A stretch of DNA of 64,000 nucleotides from Sinonovacula constricta (Eukaryota; Mollusca; Bivalvia; Cardiida; Solecurtidae): NCBI GenBank assembly GCA_007844125.1, contig CM017571.1, positions 28,457,978 to 28,521,977 of the forward strand. The letters are read 5' to 3'. The translations under genes were made by a program, and so were the position numbers. Of this stretch, positions 25,140 to 37,162 are shown one piece after another (the first letter of the stretch is position 1; every line of letters begins with the position of its first letter). Below the pieces are notes generated by a model. That model had not been told where the DNA came from and searched no databases. It saw only the letters and a program-made list of their open reading frames with translations.

Positions 25140-28100
25140 TTAATTTTTATCAGAATAGGATTACATATATATAAACTTGATGTGAATCATTCGAAAATGA
25201 CACACTTTATACTGTAAGGGACCTAACCACTTACAATAAAGAAAAGTTTTATTTTACTAACATCTTCTCATACTCTGAATCATATGTTGACATTACTAAA
25301 GCACTATGATGTAGTAATAAATAACTACTAGTATGGTGTGATGCAGCATATCTACTATTTAAGTATAACTCATTTATAAACACACACATAGTTAAGAGTA
25401 AACTTCCAATGTTGACATATTCTGTTACATGCAACCAACTTATTATAAGCAGCCATATATGGGCACACCATTGGATGGCTTCTTAAATACAAGTTTAAAG
25501 GTATTTGGTTACCACTTTATGTTAATACTGTAGAAGACGGCTAAATACTGAGAATAACTGACAAACATTTAGACAAAGTGTTACATTTCATCATTTTTTA
25601 CTTTACGAATGTTGTTGATTAAAAATAAATCAAATTAGCCAAAGTGAGATAAAATTTTGTTGATGATGTCTGAATGCACATTATGAGTATGAGTCAAAGT
25701 TATTTACCAAGAAGGGACATTAATGGAACAGCAAGCTGTTAAAAGATTACAATAACCTCACAAACTAGGACTCACCTCTATCCTCTCATGAGGTCGACCA
25801 TGGTTCTCCTCCGTGCTGTAGACTGTCCGTCGGTCCATGGATGACTCACGGCTGAATGCCCCAGTGTGACTGCCGGTAAACGAAGCAGTGATCCTCTCTC
25901 TGTCTCGATCCTGTGACCCAAGACTACGTGACCGACGCACGGACATTCGAGAGGTTCTTGGTCGTTTGGGAGGGTGGGGTGGTGTGATAGGCATACTGTC
26001 AATACTGCCACGAGTACTCTGTAGGGATATTAAATGTAAAGTGTTTAGTCTTTTTTAAAAAAATCTTTTCATTATGCAGTTATTGTTGTCGTTAAATGGG
26101 CCTGGTAGCGCAATCGATAGAGTGTCTGCTCCAAGTATGGGAGGCCCCGGGTCCCATCCCAGTCCACAACATACCAAAGTTGTTAAAAATGGTAGTGGTA
26201 TAGCTCCCATGCTGATGCTCGAGCAAATATATGAGTAGTTCCATGATTGGTTGGCCTAGTATCAAGATAATGTGTCAGGGTATTGTATCATGCCAGGTGT
26301 TCACGGCATGCTGAACACAGTGAAGGCAGCACTATACCTGCTTCAAATGGACACTGTGACATTTTTTTTCTTTGATAGCAAAATTTTCATAGAAAGCTTC
26401 CAGCTGGCTTTGGAAAATTATCCTGAACAAGATGTTTAACAACCAGTAAGTATTAGGTAAGGTGTGTGGAAATCATGTTGGTAGAGAAAAGTAACCTTAG
26501 TTGAACAGCGGTAACGATGAGCAAAGTGCACATAGCAATTAACATGTCCGTTACCTAGGTACCCATAAACTTATTTTGAGACATTTTCATCTTCAAGCAG
26601 CACTGAGCAACATATGCATTGTTTTCTTTTTAATAATCAGTAATCACAGTTTTGGTCTTTTGTACAACCCAACAGAAAGCTTTTGGGCCAAATCAAGCAA
26701 TGAAAGCTCAGTGATTATTTAAACAATTAGAGGTGTGTTTGTTTAATATTTGGACAGACTGTACTAATTATCAAACACATCTGCAAATACACATTGATAG
26801 ATATATGTACATGTGTAATATTTCCTCGGTATTCAAGGTTTGTTAAGATTTAAACTTTGTAATTTACTTTTGTTCAAAAAAAAATTTTTTGGTGACATAT
26901 TGCGAAGAAATAAATTTATCATATAACATCAATGTTTCCTAACCGTTAGAGACACTATTATCACAGCCATCACTTTACCCCAGACATGTATAGCTTTCTG
27001 TGCTTCTGTGTATATAACCAATATCAAGTGTGTTAGAAAGTTGACTCTTTCACTCTGTAGTACAATAAAGGAATATCCCTCAGGTGACCCAGGACTCCTA
27101 CCTGCTGAGATTTTTTTTCAAGGGATGGATTGTTAGTTGTAAGAATGCTTACACCATCAAAATAAACATAAGATGACAGACAACAAATTGTGATTTATTT
27201 AAAGGTGAAAAAATAAATCCTGGAATATTATTATACACAGACAAACACACACAAATAGCTATAATATTACAACATTGTACCATGTAATCAAAGTCCATGC
27301 TTGAGTCAAAATCTTTCTTGGAGAACCCTACAGCATTGTTGAGCATAAGACCAAGACCATTGGGCAGTGGACTAGTGGGGTTGGAGGCTAATCTCTGTCG
27401 CTGGTGGGACATCACAATCAACTGACAGTAGTGGAGTTGTCGATTCTTGGCATAATCCCATGGTGTTGCATTGAACTTGTCAGCTCCTAACAGGTCAACT
27501 GAAAAGTAGCAGACAGGTACGATTAAAGCTTTTGTATGGAGCATAAAGTTAACATGAGCTTTTGTTCACTCATATAATTATTTATTTAAGGAAAATGGAA
27601 GTGCTTGTACTGTCAATGGCAGCCAGATTTTGCAAGAAGAAATTGGGCAAAGGCCTACTAGCCCTGACAGGCATTGGGAATGTCACTGACACAATGAGGA
27701 GAAGATTCAGGGAATGGGTGAGATGTACCAGGTCCAAATCCACATGGAAACAAAGAAGACATGGCATAAAACAGTAAATGAGGATCTAGCCATAATTAAC
27801 CTTTCAAAACTGATGCATTGCATATGAAAGCTTGGACAGCAGTGATAGCAAAACAACTGACTTGTTAAATAGAGCATTTACTATAACTGGAGGATGATGG
27901 TGTACCGTTTTATAATCCAACATGGCATGGTTCACTTACAGCCATGAATCAGAGCCATTTTTACCCTTTGCTGCTACAACACCTACATAAAATTTGCGTG
28001 ACAATTGACACGTTTTTTTAAGGCTTTGCCGCTTGCTGCCAACTTTTGACTACCCCAGCCTCTGTTAGGGTAGTCAAATGTTAGCAATGAGCTGCAATGG

Positions 28101-31100
28101 GCAAATGTCTCAGTCACTTGTAAGGAAGGTTATTATATGCCTATTAACCAGAAGAGCTGTTGGGTGAACAAGCAACAGCTTGAAGGTAGACTAGTCCTAG
28201 AATCAAGATGTTGATGTTTGTTTTTAAAATACACTTTGTCTATGATCAAATCCAACAAAACCTACCTGAGTTGTCGAGAAGGAAATTTACAACATCGCCA
28301 TGCCCTCCTATGACAGCAAGATGGAGGGCATTACGCCCATTGATATCTGTGTCGTGGATACACCGGCGGCCACCTATCTCCAGGATGATCTTACATGCAG
28401 CCAGTGATCCTGGAGAAACAAAATAACAACAGAATTATTTCAGCTACATATCGGACACCCACTTAACATATGACATTAATCATTTAATGAAAATGTACCT
28501 TATCAAAAGTCTACAGATAATTTTATAGATCCCCCAATCCATTTCAGAAGTAAATAGTTGATTGGTTTGTAATGATTATGTTAAGTTATAATCCTTCAAC
28601 AATATGTGCAGACCTTTTTAGGATACACATTACTTACATGTATTAAGTAAGTCATGTTACAAACATTTTAATTTAAAGATGCTATTTATAACTAATAAGA
28701 GATATCATACAAGAAATCACTTTCTTAATTATTGTTTTTTTCAAATTTTGTCTTAAAAATATCCCTGGCTTGAAAAAAGATGAATATAAAAGTATTAATG
28801 AACTGTGACAAACGAGCTGAATTGTTACCAAGATCAATCAAAATCATTTATTGCTCATGCATGTTTTTATGAAAACAAAACTTCTTTCTCAAACAGCATA
28901 ACCATACTATTTTCTTACCCATTTCTGCAGCTGTCAACAACACTGTCCGGCCCTCTTCATCTTTAATGGCAGCAGTCTCTGTGGTAAGCAAGGTCTGCAA
29001 ATAGATTAAGGATATATTTATTTATAAATGCAATATAGGTAACAGCTATTTAGAAGAGAATAATGTTCTAGAAAGTTCAGCATTGCAACAGGTGACAATA
29101 AGATATAAGGAGTGTGGACACTGAAAAAATTGATGAATAAATCCAAAAGTATCTTAAGTTCAAGGTAACCTGAGGTGCAAACAAATTAAAGGTGCATCAA
29201 CTGAGGTAAAGGGGGGGGGGGCTAAGAATACAGAACCATCAAAGCTGAAAAGAGGCTTCATGCCTTGATACTAGAGGTTTAGTGATCAGGAGACAAAAGA
29301 AAAAAGGCATGGTCAGCAAAGTCTGTCCTGATGGGTCCACAACAAGAGTAGTTGGGTAAGTGGGGTGTATCATAAAGAAAATGCTCACATGGCATGAACT
29401 GTGGACTTACAAACCATTTTAGCTCAGTTATTGTTCAAATCATTTCAGCCGTAGTTATTGTGATGAACCATTTTAGTCAACTTACTGTCATGAACACTTC
29501 AGCCCATTAATTGTTACAACTCACTTCAGAATGGTTATAGTTTAGTACCATTTTAGCCAAATAATTGTGATGAACCAATTCAGCCTTGTTGTTGTAATGA
29601 GCTATTTCCATAATTTCATTTATAGTTACAAACCATTTTTGCCCAGTTTTGTTATGAACCATTTTCCATCCAGTTATTATAACAAACAATTAGAAAAATA
29701 GTGATTGTAATGTAATAAAATGAAGCCATATTTAGATGGGTTTACCTGGCAATGAACATAAACAGTAGAAAGGAATAACAATAAAAACAATATGCATAAA
29801 GACTGATCAAAACCAATGTCTATTCTGCCATTTAGGTCATGCTCCAATTTTGTTTCGTTTTTATCTGTCAACACTTTTTCCTAATAATCTTTAAACTGCA
29901 AGTAAGTTATACATAACCGCCATCAGCCACCTATCTCGAGCCATATCACACAAGGTTACATTGTCACCTTATAACATATACCGGTAGATTACCACCTTAT
30001 CAGTGTATGTACCCATACCTGGAACAGAGATGAAAATCACGCTCTCCATTTAGGGCCACATTAGTCCTTAGCAAACACCAAGCCTGATATGTTCTGCCAC
30101 TAAGCCCTACCACCCCCACCCTTCCCAAAGCCATAAACAAACCTTAAGTAAACTTCATATTATGGCCAGAGCTCCATATAATAAGAAACACTATATCCCA
30201 TAAATCCTACTCTAACTTTATACTGCAGGAACTCAAATAAAATATCATTGAGACTTACCTAACATGTACCAGCAAAATAACATGGACAAGAAATAAATGA
30301 AAAACAACAGCATAATATCTAAAAGTTTTATACCTCTCTCCATTTATGTCAGTTTTTCTTATCTCTCAAACGTCATATCCCAATCAGTATAATGTATCAT
30401 CACTCTTAACCTTGTAAACAATGACAGATGTCATATAAGGGCAATAATGGGCTTTACGAGTGTGTGGCAATGCATAGATATGAGCTTACATTAAGGGTGT
30501 CTGGCTGGATACTGGCTGTACCTGAGATTGTCAAATAGCTGGCATTTTACTCTTATACAACAAAGCAGGAAAATAATGCCAAAGTAAAGAATACAGATCT
30601 AGATCAGCAGCATGAGACATGAAATTCTACATCATTTGCTTCAGATTCAAAATTTCTGAGTATTAGTATAAGAATGAGGGTATGACAATGAAGGTATGAA
30701 AATAGTGAAGGTCTGGGGTATACTCATGGAGATGTATAAAAATGTAATGTTGGAAGGGGGATGTAGGTATAATGTAATATGATGTATAATGGCACAGACA
30801 TAAGGAAAGAGATGTCAGCATATAGTTATGAAAACATAGGTATATGATTGGAGATATAAAATCCCAAATATTAGCATATATAGTTATGAAAACGTAAGTA
30901 TATAGGTGGAGATATAAGAACATAAATATAAGTATATAGTTATGAAAACATAAGTATATAGGTGGAGATATAAGAACCCAAATACCAGCATATAGTTATG
31001 AAAACATAGGTATATAGGTGGAGATATAAGAACCCAAATACCAGCATATAGTTATGAAAACATAAGTATATAGGTGGAGATATAAGAAACCCAAATACCA

Positions 31101-34100
31101 GCATATAGTTATGAAAACATAAGTATATAGGTGGAGATATAAGAAACCCAAATACCAGCATATAGTTATGAAACATAAGTATATAGGTGGAGATATAAGA
31201 AACCCAAATACCAGCATATAGTTATGAAACATAAGTATATAGGTGGAGATATAAGAAACCCAAATACCAGCATATAGTTATGAAACCATAGGTATATGGG
31301 TGGAGATATAAGAATCCAAATACCAGCATATAGTTATGAAAACATAGGTATATGGGTGGAGATATAAGGACCTAAATATCAGCATATAGTTATGAAACCA
31401 TAGGTATATGGGTGGAGATATAAGAACCTAAATATCAGCATATAGTTATGAAACCATAGGTATATGGGTGGAGATATAAGAACCTAAATATCAGCATATA
31501 GTTATGAAATCATAGGTATATGGGTGGAGATATAAGAACCTAAATACCAGCATATAGTTATGAAACCATAGGTATATGGGTGGAGATATAAGAACCTAAA
31601 TACCAGCATATAGTTATGAAATCATAGGTATATGGGTGGAGATATAAGAACCTAAATACCAGCATACAGTTACGAAATCATAAGTATATAGGTGGGGATA
31701 TAAGAATCCAAATACCAGCATATAGTTATGAAAACATCGGTATATGGGTGGAGATATAAGAATCCACACAGGAGCATAAAGTTATGAAAACACAGGTATA
31801 GGGTGGAAGGTATAAGAAAGATGTCAGCTTATAGTTATAAATATGTAGATAAAGCTAAAAAATTTATAGGGCAGATTATTTAAAAATGGAGATATATACA
31901 AGTAGGTTTAAAAATGGAGATTAATACATGTAGGTTTAAAAAATGGAGGTATAAAAATATATATAAAGGTATAAGAACTGAGAAAAAAAAAGGAGGTAAA
32001 AATGTGGAGACAAAAAGGTTTGGAGATGTAAATGAAAATGTATAAGAATGAAGTACATGAATAAATGTATAACAGTGGAGGTAAACAGGTGGAATTATAC
32101 AACTGATGATATATTAAAGCTTTAACAATGGACGTCATGAATGTATATAAATGAAGGTATCAGAATGAAGGTATACAAGAGACTGTTGAAAATGGGTAAT
32201 GCTCCCCGAATGGGTATTTTGTCACAAAAACAGTTTGTTGTGAAATTATGAAGGAGAATTTTGAAAATGGAGTAGTGCTATAAAATCAGACATAATCAAA
32301 CCTGTACCTATAAAGGTTGAAAGGAATGTCTATTTCAACCTCTGAGTTAACTTGGGGAACAATGGAAGTGGTCATGCTTACAATTGCAAAGAATTCAAGA
32401 AATACTATTTTTTGTGTATTATATTAAATAAGGTAAACTAATAGACTAAAAATGTATTGGCCGGACACGATTTTGCTTCAAGGTCACACTGTGACCTTTG
32501 ACCTCTAAGGTAGTGACCCAAATTTTGCAAGTGACCATGTGTCTTGATATCACAATCAATGATTCTGTGGAATAATTTTCAAATGTGAATTCAAATAACA
32601 AAGTTATAGGCTGGACATAATTTTGCTTCAGGGACACACTGTCACCTTGACCTTCAAGGTAGCAACGCTAATTCTGTGCGAGACACGTCTTCTCGATATG
32701 GTGATCATTTATGCGAAAAAATTTAAATATCCAACTATAAATATCAAAGTTATGAGTCGGACACGACTTTGCTTCAAGATAATGTTGTGATTCTGACCTT
32801 CATGGTAGTGACCCGAATATTGCACACGACAGGTCGTCTTGATATGATGATCATTTCTGTGACATAATTTTAAAATGTGACTTCAAATAACAAAGTGATG
32901 GGCCAGACACAAATGCAGGACAGACAGACTGATGGACGGACAACGTGGCTTTTGTCATTTGGGGAGCATAATAAATGAAAGAATACGACCAAATGAATTA
33001 TAATGGTAGTATTCACATGAATGTATACTACAGGTACAAGAACGAAGGCATATGAATATGGTACAAAACTAAAGAAATAAGAATTAAAGTATACAAATGA
33101 AGGTTAAGAATGAAGCTACAATAAAGGTAGAGGAAACAAAAGTTTTAAGGTGGAGGTATACAACTAAAGGTATGAGAAGAAAGTAAAGCACTTTAGGTTT
33201 ACAAAGTAAGGAGGTAAGAAAAGAGGTTTAAGAATGCAGATACTGGGGTATGCAAATAGATGTTTACAAGTTAAGATGTAAGTATAGCAGTAAGGTGTAA
33301 GTATATCAGTTAAAGTATGGAGGCTTAAAGATGGAGGTGTCATAAAGGTATAATGAGAGTAAAATAAAGATGCCAGTATAACTGGGACAGTGTATAAAGT
33401 TGATTGTGCAAGGACAGATGTATGTGTAATCCATATCTCACTGACCTGTAAACACTCTAGAGGCTCCATCCTGCGCACTGACCAATGCATCCAAGTGCGA
33501 CCAATATGGTCCCTCTCAATACCATCATGGTCGTCTACTCGGAAGTTCCCTGCTCTACATAGCAGCACGAAATGCTGGATATGGTCCAGTCTACATGCCC
33601 ACATACATGGAGACAGACCATCCTTATCTCGAACATTCACATCGGCATGGTGATTGATCAGCAGCTATAGGGACAGAAATGGGGTATAATATTATTGATG
33701 TAGGGCTTAAATACAGTTTCAATTGCAGACGTATATGTCTATTTCTTTTGTTGTAACAGAATGTGCAAAACATTAAAAAAGCTACAGTCTATTTTATCAT
33801 ACACTTATAACATTGTGTTTTTTTACAAAACAGAGTGCTTAGAATGTTTGAGGTAAAAAGAAAAAAAAGACTGACTTACTGTGAATTTAAGAGTAACAAT
33901 AACACATTTTAATGCATCAATTATAGTAATATTATATGAGAATAAGGGCAACTAAAAATGATAACATTTATTCATTTCTTATATTTTGGGTGTTGTTTTG
34001 TTAAGTCCTTCTGATTTTGGAAATGTCCCCTAACATCTATGCTGGGCAGGACAAATGTCCCCTAATTTATAAACTGGGCAGGACAAATGTCTCCTTATTT

Positions 34101-37100
34101 TATGCTGGGCAGGGCAAATGTTTCCTTATTTTATGCTGGGCAGGACAAGTGTTTCTTATTTTATGCTGGGCAAGACAAATGTCCCCTAATTTATAAACTG
34201 GGCAGGACAAGTGTTCCCTTATTTTATGCTGGGCAGGACAAGTGTTCCCTTATTTTATGCTGGGCGGGACAATTTTCACCTTTTTTTATGCTGAGCAGGA
34301 CAAGTATTCCCTTATTTTATGCTGGGAAGGACAAGTGTTCCCTTATTTTATGCTGGGCAGGACAAGTGTTCCCTTATTTTATGCTGGGCAGGCCAAGTGT
34401 TCCCTTATTTTATGCTGGACAGGACAAGTGTTCCATTATTTTATGCTGGGCAGGAGATGTGTTCCCTTATTTTATGCTAGGCAGGACAAGTGTTCCATTA
34501 TTTTATGCTGGGCGGGACAAGTGTTCCCTTATTTCATGCTGGGCAGGCCAAGTGTTCCCTTATTTTATGCTGGGCGGGACAAGTGTTCCATTATTTTATG
34601 CTGGGCAGGACAAATGTCTCCTTATTTTATGCTGGGCAGGACAAGTGCTCCCTTATTTTATGCTGGGCAGGACAAGTGCTCCCTTATTTTATGCTGGGCA
34701 GGACAAGTGTTCCCTTATTTTATGGTGGGCAGGACAAGTGTTCCCTTATTTTATGCTGGGCAGGCCAAGTGTTCCCTTATTTTATGCTGGGCAGGACAAG
34801 TGTTCCATTATTTTATGCTGGGCGGGAGAGGTGTTCCCTTATTTTATGCTGGGCAGGACAAGTGTTCCATTATTTTATGCTGGGCAAGACAAATGTTCCC
34901 ATATTTTATGCTTGGAAGGACAAGTGTTCCCTTATTTTATGATGGGCAGGACAAGTGTTCTGTTATTTTATGCTGGGCAGGATACAGGGTCCCTTATTTT
35001 ATGCTGGGCAGGACAAGTATTGCCTTATTTTATGCTGGGCAGGACAAGTGCTCCCTTATTTATGCTGGGCAGGACAAGTGTTCCCTTATTTTATGCTGGG
35101 CAGGACAAGTGTTCCATTATTTTATCCTGGGCGGAACAATTTTCACCTTATTTTAAGCTGGGCAGTTGTCCCCTTATTTGTAAATCATTGGTAGAACACT
35201 GGTAGTTATAAACAAAAGTACAAACCTCTAGGCATTCTGTGCTGTGGGTGGTCATGGCCCAGTGTATAGGGGCGCGGCCCTGGGTGTCGGGTATGGTGAA
35301 ATCTCCACCATACTGCAGCAGCAGCTGTAGTGCCTGACTGTTGGCATCGTGGCATGCCTGGTGGATCGCTGTTGAACCATCTGCAACACAGAGCCAACAC
35401 TATTTAAGTATAATAATGATAAAATATGGTAATGGCATGTAGATTTTTTAAAATTGACATTCAGACATGGTGTCACTAAGTAAACCTCAGACTGTATCCA
35501 GATATAGCATCTATTTATTAATATATATATATAATACCGTTTTTTCATTAAATGAAAACACTTATATTCTTGCAAGGATAACAGTTGCTTTGCAAATCTA
35601 GAGACATTATGATTGCTTATGTAAATAAATGACCCAGAATTATAGTCAAGGTAAATTCATCACTTTCTCAAAAAGATGTTTTCACAGTTATTTTCTTAAT
35701 CTGGGAATGAACCCACACATGTAGGGACTTGTTGATTAAATTTGAGAATGTTAATGACTTTCTCATGTTTCTTTCATTTTAAAGTTTTCACATTTTAGCA
35801 CATTTTACAAAATGTATTTACCCAAATGAATACATACCATGCGCTGACAAGTTGGGGTTTGCCTCATTCTCCAGCAGGCATTGTAATGCTGCTATCTGCT
35901 GGAAGTGAACTGCATATGATAGACAGGTCCGGCCCAATCCATCCTGCTCATCAATGCATGAAGAATCTAGCAAAATAATTCCAAGGTTTAACAAATTGTA
36001 AATCAACATAAATAACTAACAGATAAACTACACTGCTTCAAAATCTTAAGGACTTTGAAGATAGTTTAACTTGAAGGAATTTTGAGACATAAAAATACAA
36101 GCTTTTTTTTAAGAATCTTTGAGCAATATTTACCCTACACATGTGCTGTTGTGGTAAGTCACTTATGATAGTGTCAAAAATAAAAGAACAAAGGTTTTGT
36201 TGATGTTCTGTTGCAAAATAATTACTTTAATCATAAAAGCAATCTATGAAAAGAAAATAAGCCATTTAATCCAAAACTATGTTGCAGTGTTCAATCTAGA
36301 GTATGCCATTGTGCCCATGGGACCTAAAATTTATTTTGAGCTCATCCCTAACCATTGTTTGGGTGTCTCCCACATCAAAAAACAATAGAGTGCATCAAAT
36401 GAAATGTCACTATATAGAGTCCTTCAGTCAGGCAACAATGCCACATACCAGTCTGAAAAAAAGGGTTGCTGAGGAAATGCAGGATGTAATTTGTCTTTAA
36501 CAAGGTCTTTAACAAGAGCAGCAAGTGTTAGTTTAAGATTGTAAGACCCTGTTTGACACCAATTAGCTTTATATTTTCAGGTGAACGTTTATTTTGTATT
36601 TGCGGTAATGGCCTCTCTCTTTTCTGTAGGGCCCCATTAGCCCAAAGGACCCCATTAACCCAAAGGACCCCACTTTAGAGCACAGCTAGATTGAACATTG
36701 TTATTGATAAACTTACTAAATTACACTTACAAAAATTACATACTTACACAAAGAAGCACCAATAATATATTTTAAATCCTGAAATCTTACCTGCATTGCA
36801 TAGTTCATTGATGAGGTCAATATTTCCCTCTCTTGCTGCTTGAATGATTGGAGGTAACACTGTCAAATTGATGCTTTCCTCTACGTGAATAGATGCTTTT
36901 ATACGCGCACTATCTAAATTGATCCATTTGTACTGAAATTTGTCAGGTGCATCAACAAATGGGGTCATAGGACTTAGTCCCCGTGCAGTTAGTGAAAGGG
37001 TGGTGACAATGTTTTTGTCATGATTCCTTGTCTGCAGAATGCGGTAGTATTTCTGCATATGGAGGAGCGCCAAGTTTAGAGAGTCTCTTAGCTCGGCACA

Positions 37101-37162
37101 TTCTGAATCCTCGTGAAGTTTTAACAGAAATTCATGGATAAATGCGGCTGCCTTCTGAAAAT
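14916..37162 (-). CDS. Ankyrin-repeat protein with long proline/arginine-rich tail (first exon unresolved)
   Basis: Fifteen minus-strand coding exons join in phase with GT-AG borders: 36791-37162, 35838-35966, 35226-35380, 33446-33664, 28919-28994, 28266-28409, 27281-27498, 25776-26018, 24738-24816, 24152-24366, 20993-21344, 20226-20547, 18565-18784, 18056-18166 and 14916-15062 (stop TAG). They encode 1000 residues. The first about 100 residues look helical. About nine ankyrin repeats follow (for example DGLGRTCLSYAVHFQQIAAL, GRAPIHWAMTTHSTECLELL, NGRNALHLAVIGGHGDVVNF), with GRTWMHW as an unusual variant. The rest is probably disordered: PPHPPKRPRTSR, RRSRSLGS, proline-rich stretches, a lysine run (KKKKKKKRDR, a possible nuclear signal) and an SRSSTSSS-type end. 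Ankyrin repeats normally bind proteins, and the tail could bind SH3 or WW domains; the actual role is not known. The exon at 37162 begins in phase 1, so an upstream exon with the start codon is missing. Confidence 0.88.
15646..15673. repeat. Poly(A) tract
   Basis: About 28 consecutive A residues in the last intron of the ankyrin gene. It could be a retroposed tail or simple slippage; no clear retroposed body is recognised upstream. Confidence 0.8.
17322..17354 (-). other. Possible poison (stop-containing) cassette exon
   Basis: Minus-strand segment with an acceptor (ctgtttag) and a consensus donor (gtaagt). It is 33 nt long, a multiple of three, and lies in the intron between two ankyrin-gene exons that join in phase 0. 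In that frame it reads GAT CAG TAA, so inclusion would end the protein 49 codons early. Both splice signals are visible; use of the exon is inferred only. Confidence 0.25.
18885..19690 (+). pseudogene. Degenerate mariner-family transposase
   Basis: The translated plus strand, with frame changes, matches the order of mariner transposase blocks. It has an RPVTVTDIDN linker (about 19013), a KVVAIGET segment where family members have the catalytic IDET, then PELKPQSSGWHTPNSPR, a LKHQPYASPPDFDLLLKLKE segment (HPPYSPDL in active members) and INKGCLAM. The first catalytic aspartate reads glycine, and stops and frameshifts occur throughout. It is antisense to the ankyrin gene inside its intron 18785-20225. 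Terminal inverted repeats were not located. This is a dead copy. Confidence 0.8.
21608..21965 (+). mobile_element. Two tandem tRNA-like SINE heads
   Basis: Two units about 249 bp apart each start ggtgatag..aagaga and continue into a tRNA-like head with ggttagctcag or agttagctcag and a gagtttgagtcc-type B box. The first (21631-21699) has a seven-pair acceptor stem (agtccag with ctggact) and a loop compatible with a GTC anticodon (Asp type), but its D and anticodon stems are imperfect. The second (about 21882-21950) has a poorer stem. These look like SINE or tRNA-pseudogene heads, not working tRNAs. They lie in an ankyrin-gene intron. Confidence 0.65.
22015..22370. repeat. Dispersed repeat with duplicated body
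   Basis: Two related blocks occur: ggggaataacatcaaa...gaagtttcaagtcaatagctt...gtaggcgtatg and ggggaataactccaaaatca...gaagtttgaagtcaaaagctt...gtaggagttaagc. I recognise this wording as a family common in bivalve introns. It has no coding content. Confidence 0.55.
25058..25136. repeat. TA dinucleotide microsatellite
   Basis: Almost pure (TA)n of about 79 bp with one interruption near 25075, in an ankyrin-gene intron. Translated frames here (IYIYIY) are artefacts. Confidence 0.97.
26098..26345 (+). mobile_element. tRNA-derived SINE, third copy
   Basis: The head is gggcctggtagcgcaatcga with an A-box-like tagcgcaatcgataga and a B-box-like gggtcccatcccag near 26150. The body blocks gtggtatagctcc, ggcctagtatcaagataatg, cagggtattgtatcatgcc and acagtgaaggcagcactata appear in the same order as in the copies at 2901 and 12843. 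It is the best preserved of the three and lies in an ankyrin-gene intron. Confidence 0.75.
29406..29690. repeat. Degenerate 27-bp minisatellite, about 10 copies
   Basis: Units follow the pattern accattttagccnagttatt then gtgatga with roughly 27-bp spacing and 20-40% divergence between units. It is much older than the 31-bp and 56-bp arrays. It lies in an ankyrin-gene intron. Confidence 0.7.
30815..31800. repeat. 56-bp minisatellite, about 17 copies
   Basis: The unit runs agcatatagttatgaaaaca, then taggtatatgggtggagata, then taagaacccaaatacc, with spacings of 54-57 bp. Left copies use aagtatatagg and right copies aggtatatggg, so variants are grouped. Minus-strand frames through it (CFHNYMLVFGFL) are artefacts. 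It is in the same intron as the 27-bp array. Confidence 0.92.
31801..32290. repeat. Purine-rich degenerate sequence next to the 56-bp array
   Basis: Short motifs such as ggaggtataaaaatg, gaaggtatac and gagatataa recur irregularly. The same texture reappears at about 33000-33370 on the other side of the 147-bp repeat block. It may be decayed array DNA that the block later interrupted. Confidence 0.5.
32455..32955. repeat. Dispersed element with about three 147-bp core repeats
   Basis: Starts near 32459, 32609, 32755 and 32899 share ggacacgattttgcttcaag and accttcaaggtagtgacc, giving periods of 150, 146 and 144. The end reads cagacagactgatggacgga. The tandem core plus unique tail resembles pearl-type repeats of bivalves, often grouped with non-autonomous Helitron-like elements; that class label is an inference. 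Confidence 0.6.
34021..35179. repeat. 31-bp minisatellite, about 37 copies, stop-free in three frames
   Basis: The unit ttcccttattttatgctggg plus caggacaagtg repeats head to tail with modest variation. The unit has no stop in any plus frame and 31 is not a multiple of three, so all three frames stay open for hundreds of codons (one for 372 codons, 34087-35205). The predicted protein is simply the array read in rotating frame, is antisense to the host gene, and is not supported as a gene. The array ends about 46 bp from the ankyrin-gene exon at 35226-35380, beside its splice donor. Confidence 0.96.

Noticed and set aside
27562..27777. 71-codon plus-strand ORF with a basic end
   Set aside because: Overlaps an equally long frame on the other strand and shows no family motif.
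30663..31232. Minus-strand repetitive ORFs (YLCFHNYMLVFGF type)
   Set aside because: They are translations of the 56-bp minisatellite within an intron.
34087..35205. Long plus-strand ORFs (372, 304 and 150 codons) encoding a Cys/Phe-rich repeat protein
   Set aside because: They are the 31-bp array read in rotating frames; open in all three frames, antisense to a real gene, with no promoter or family support.
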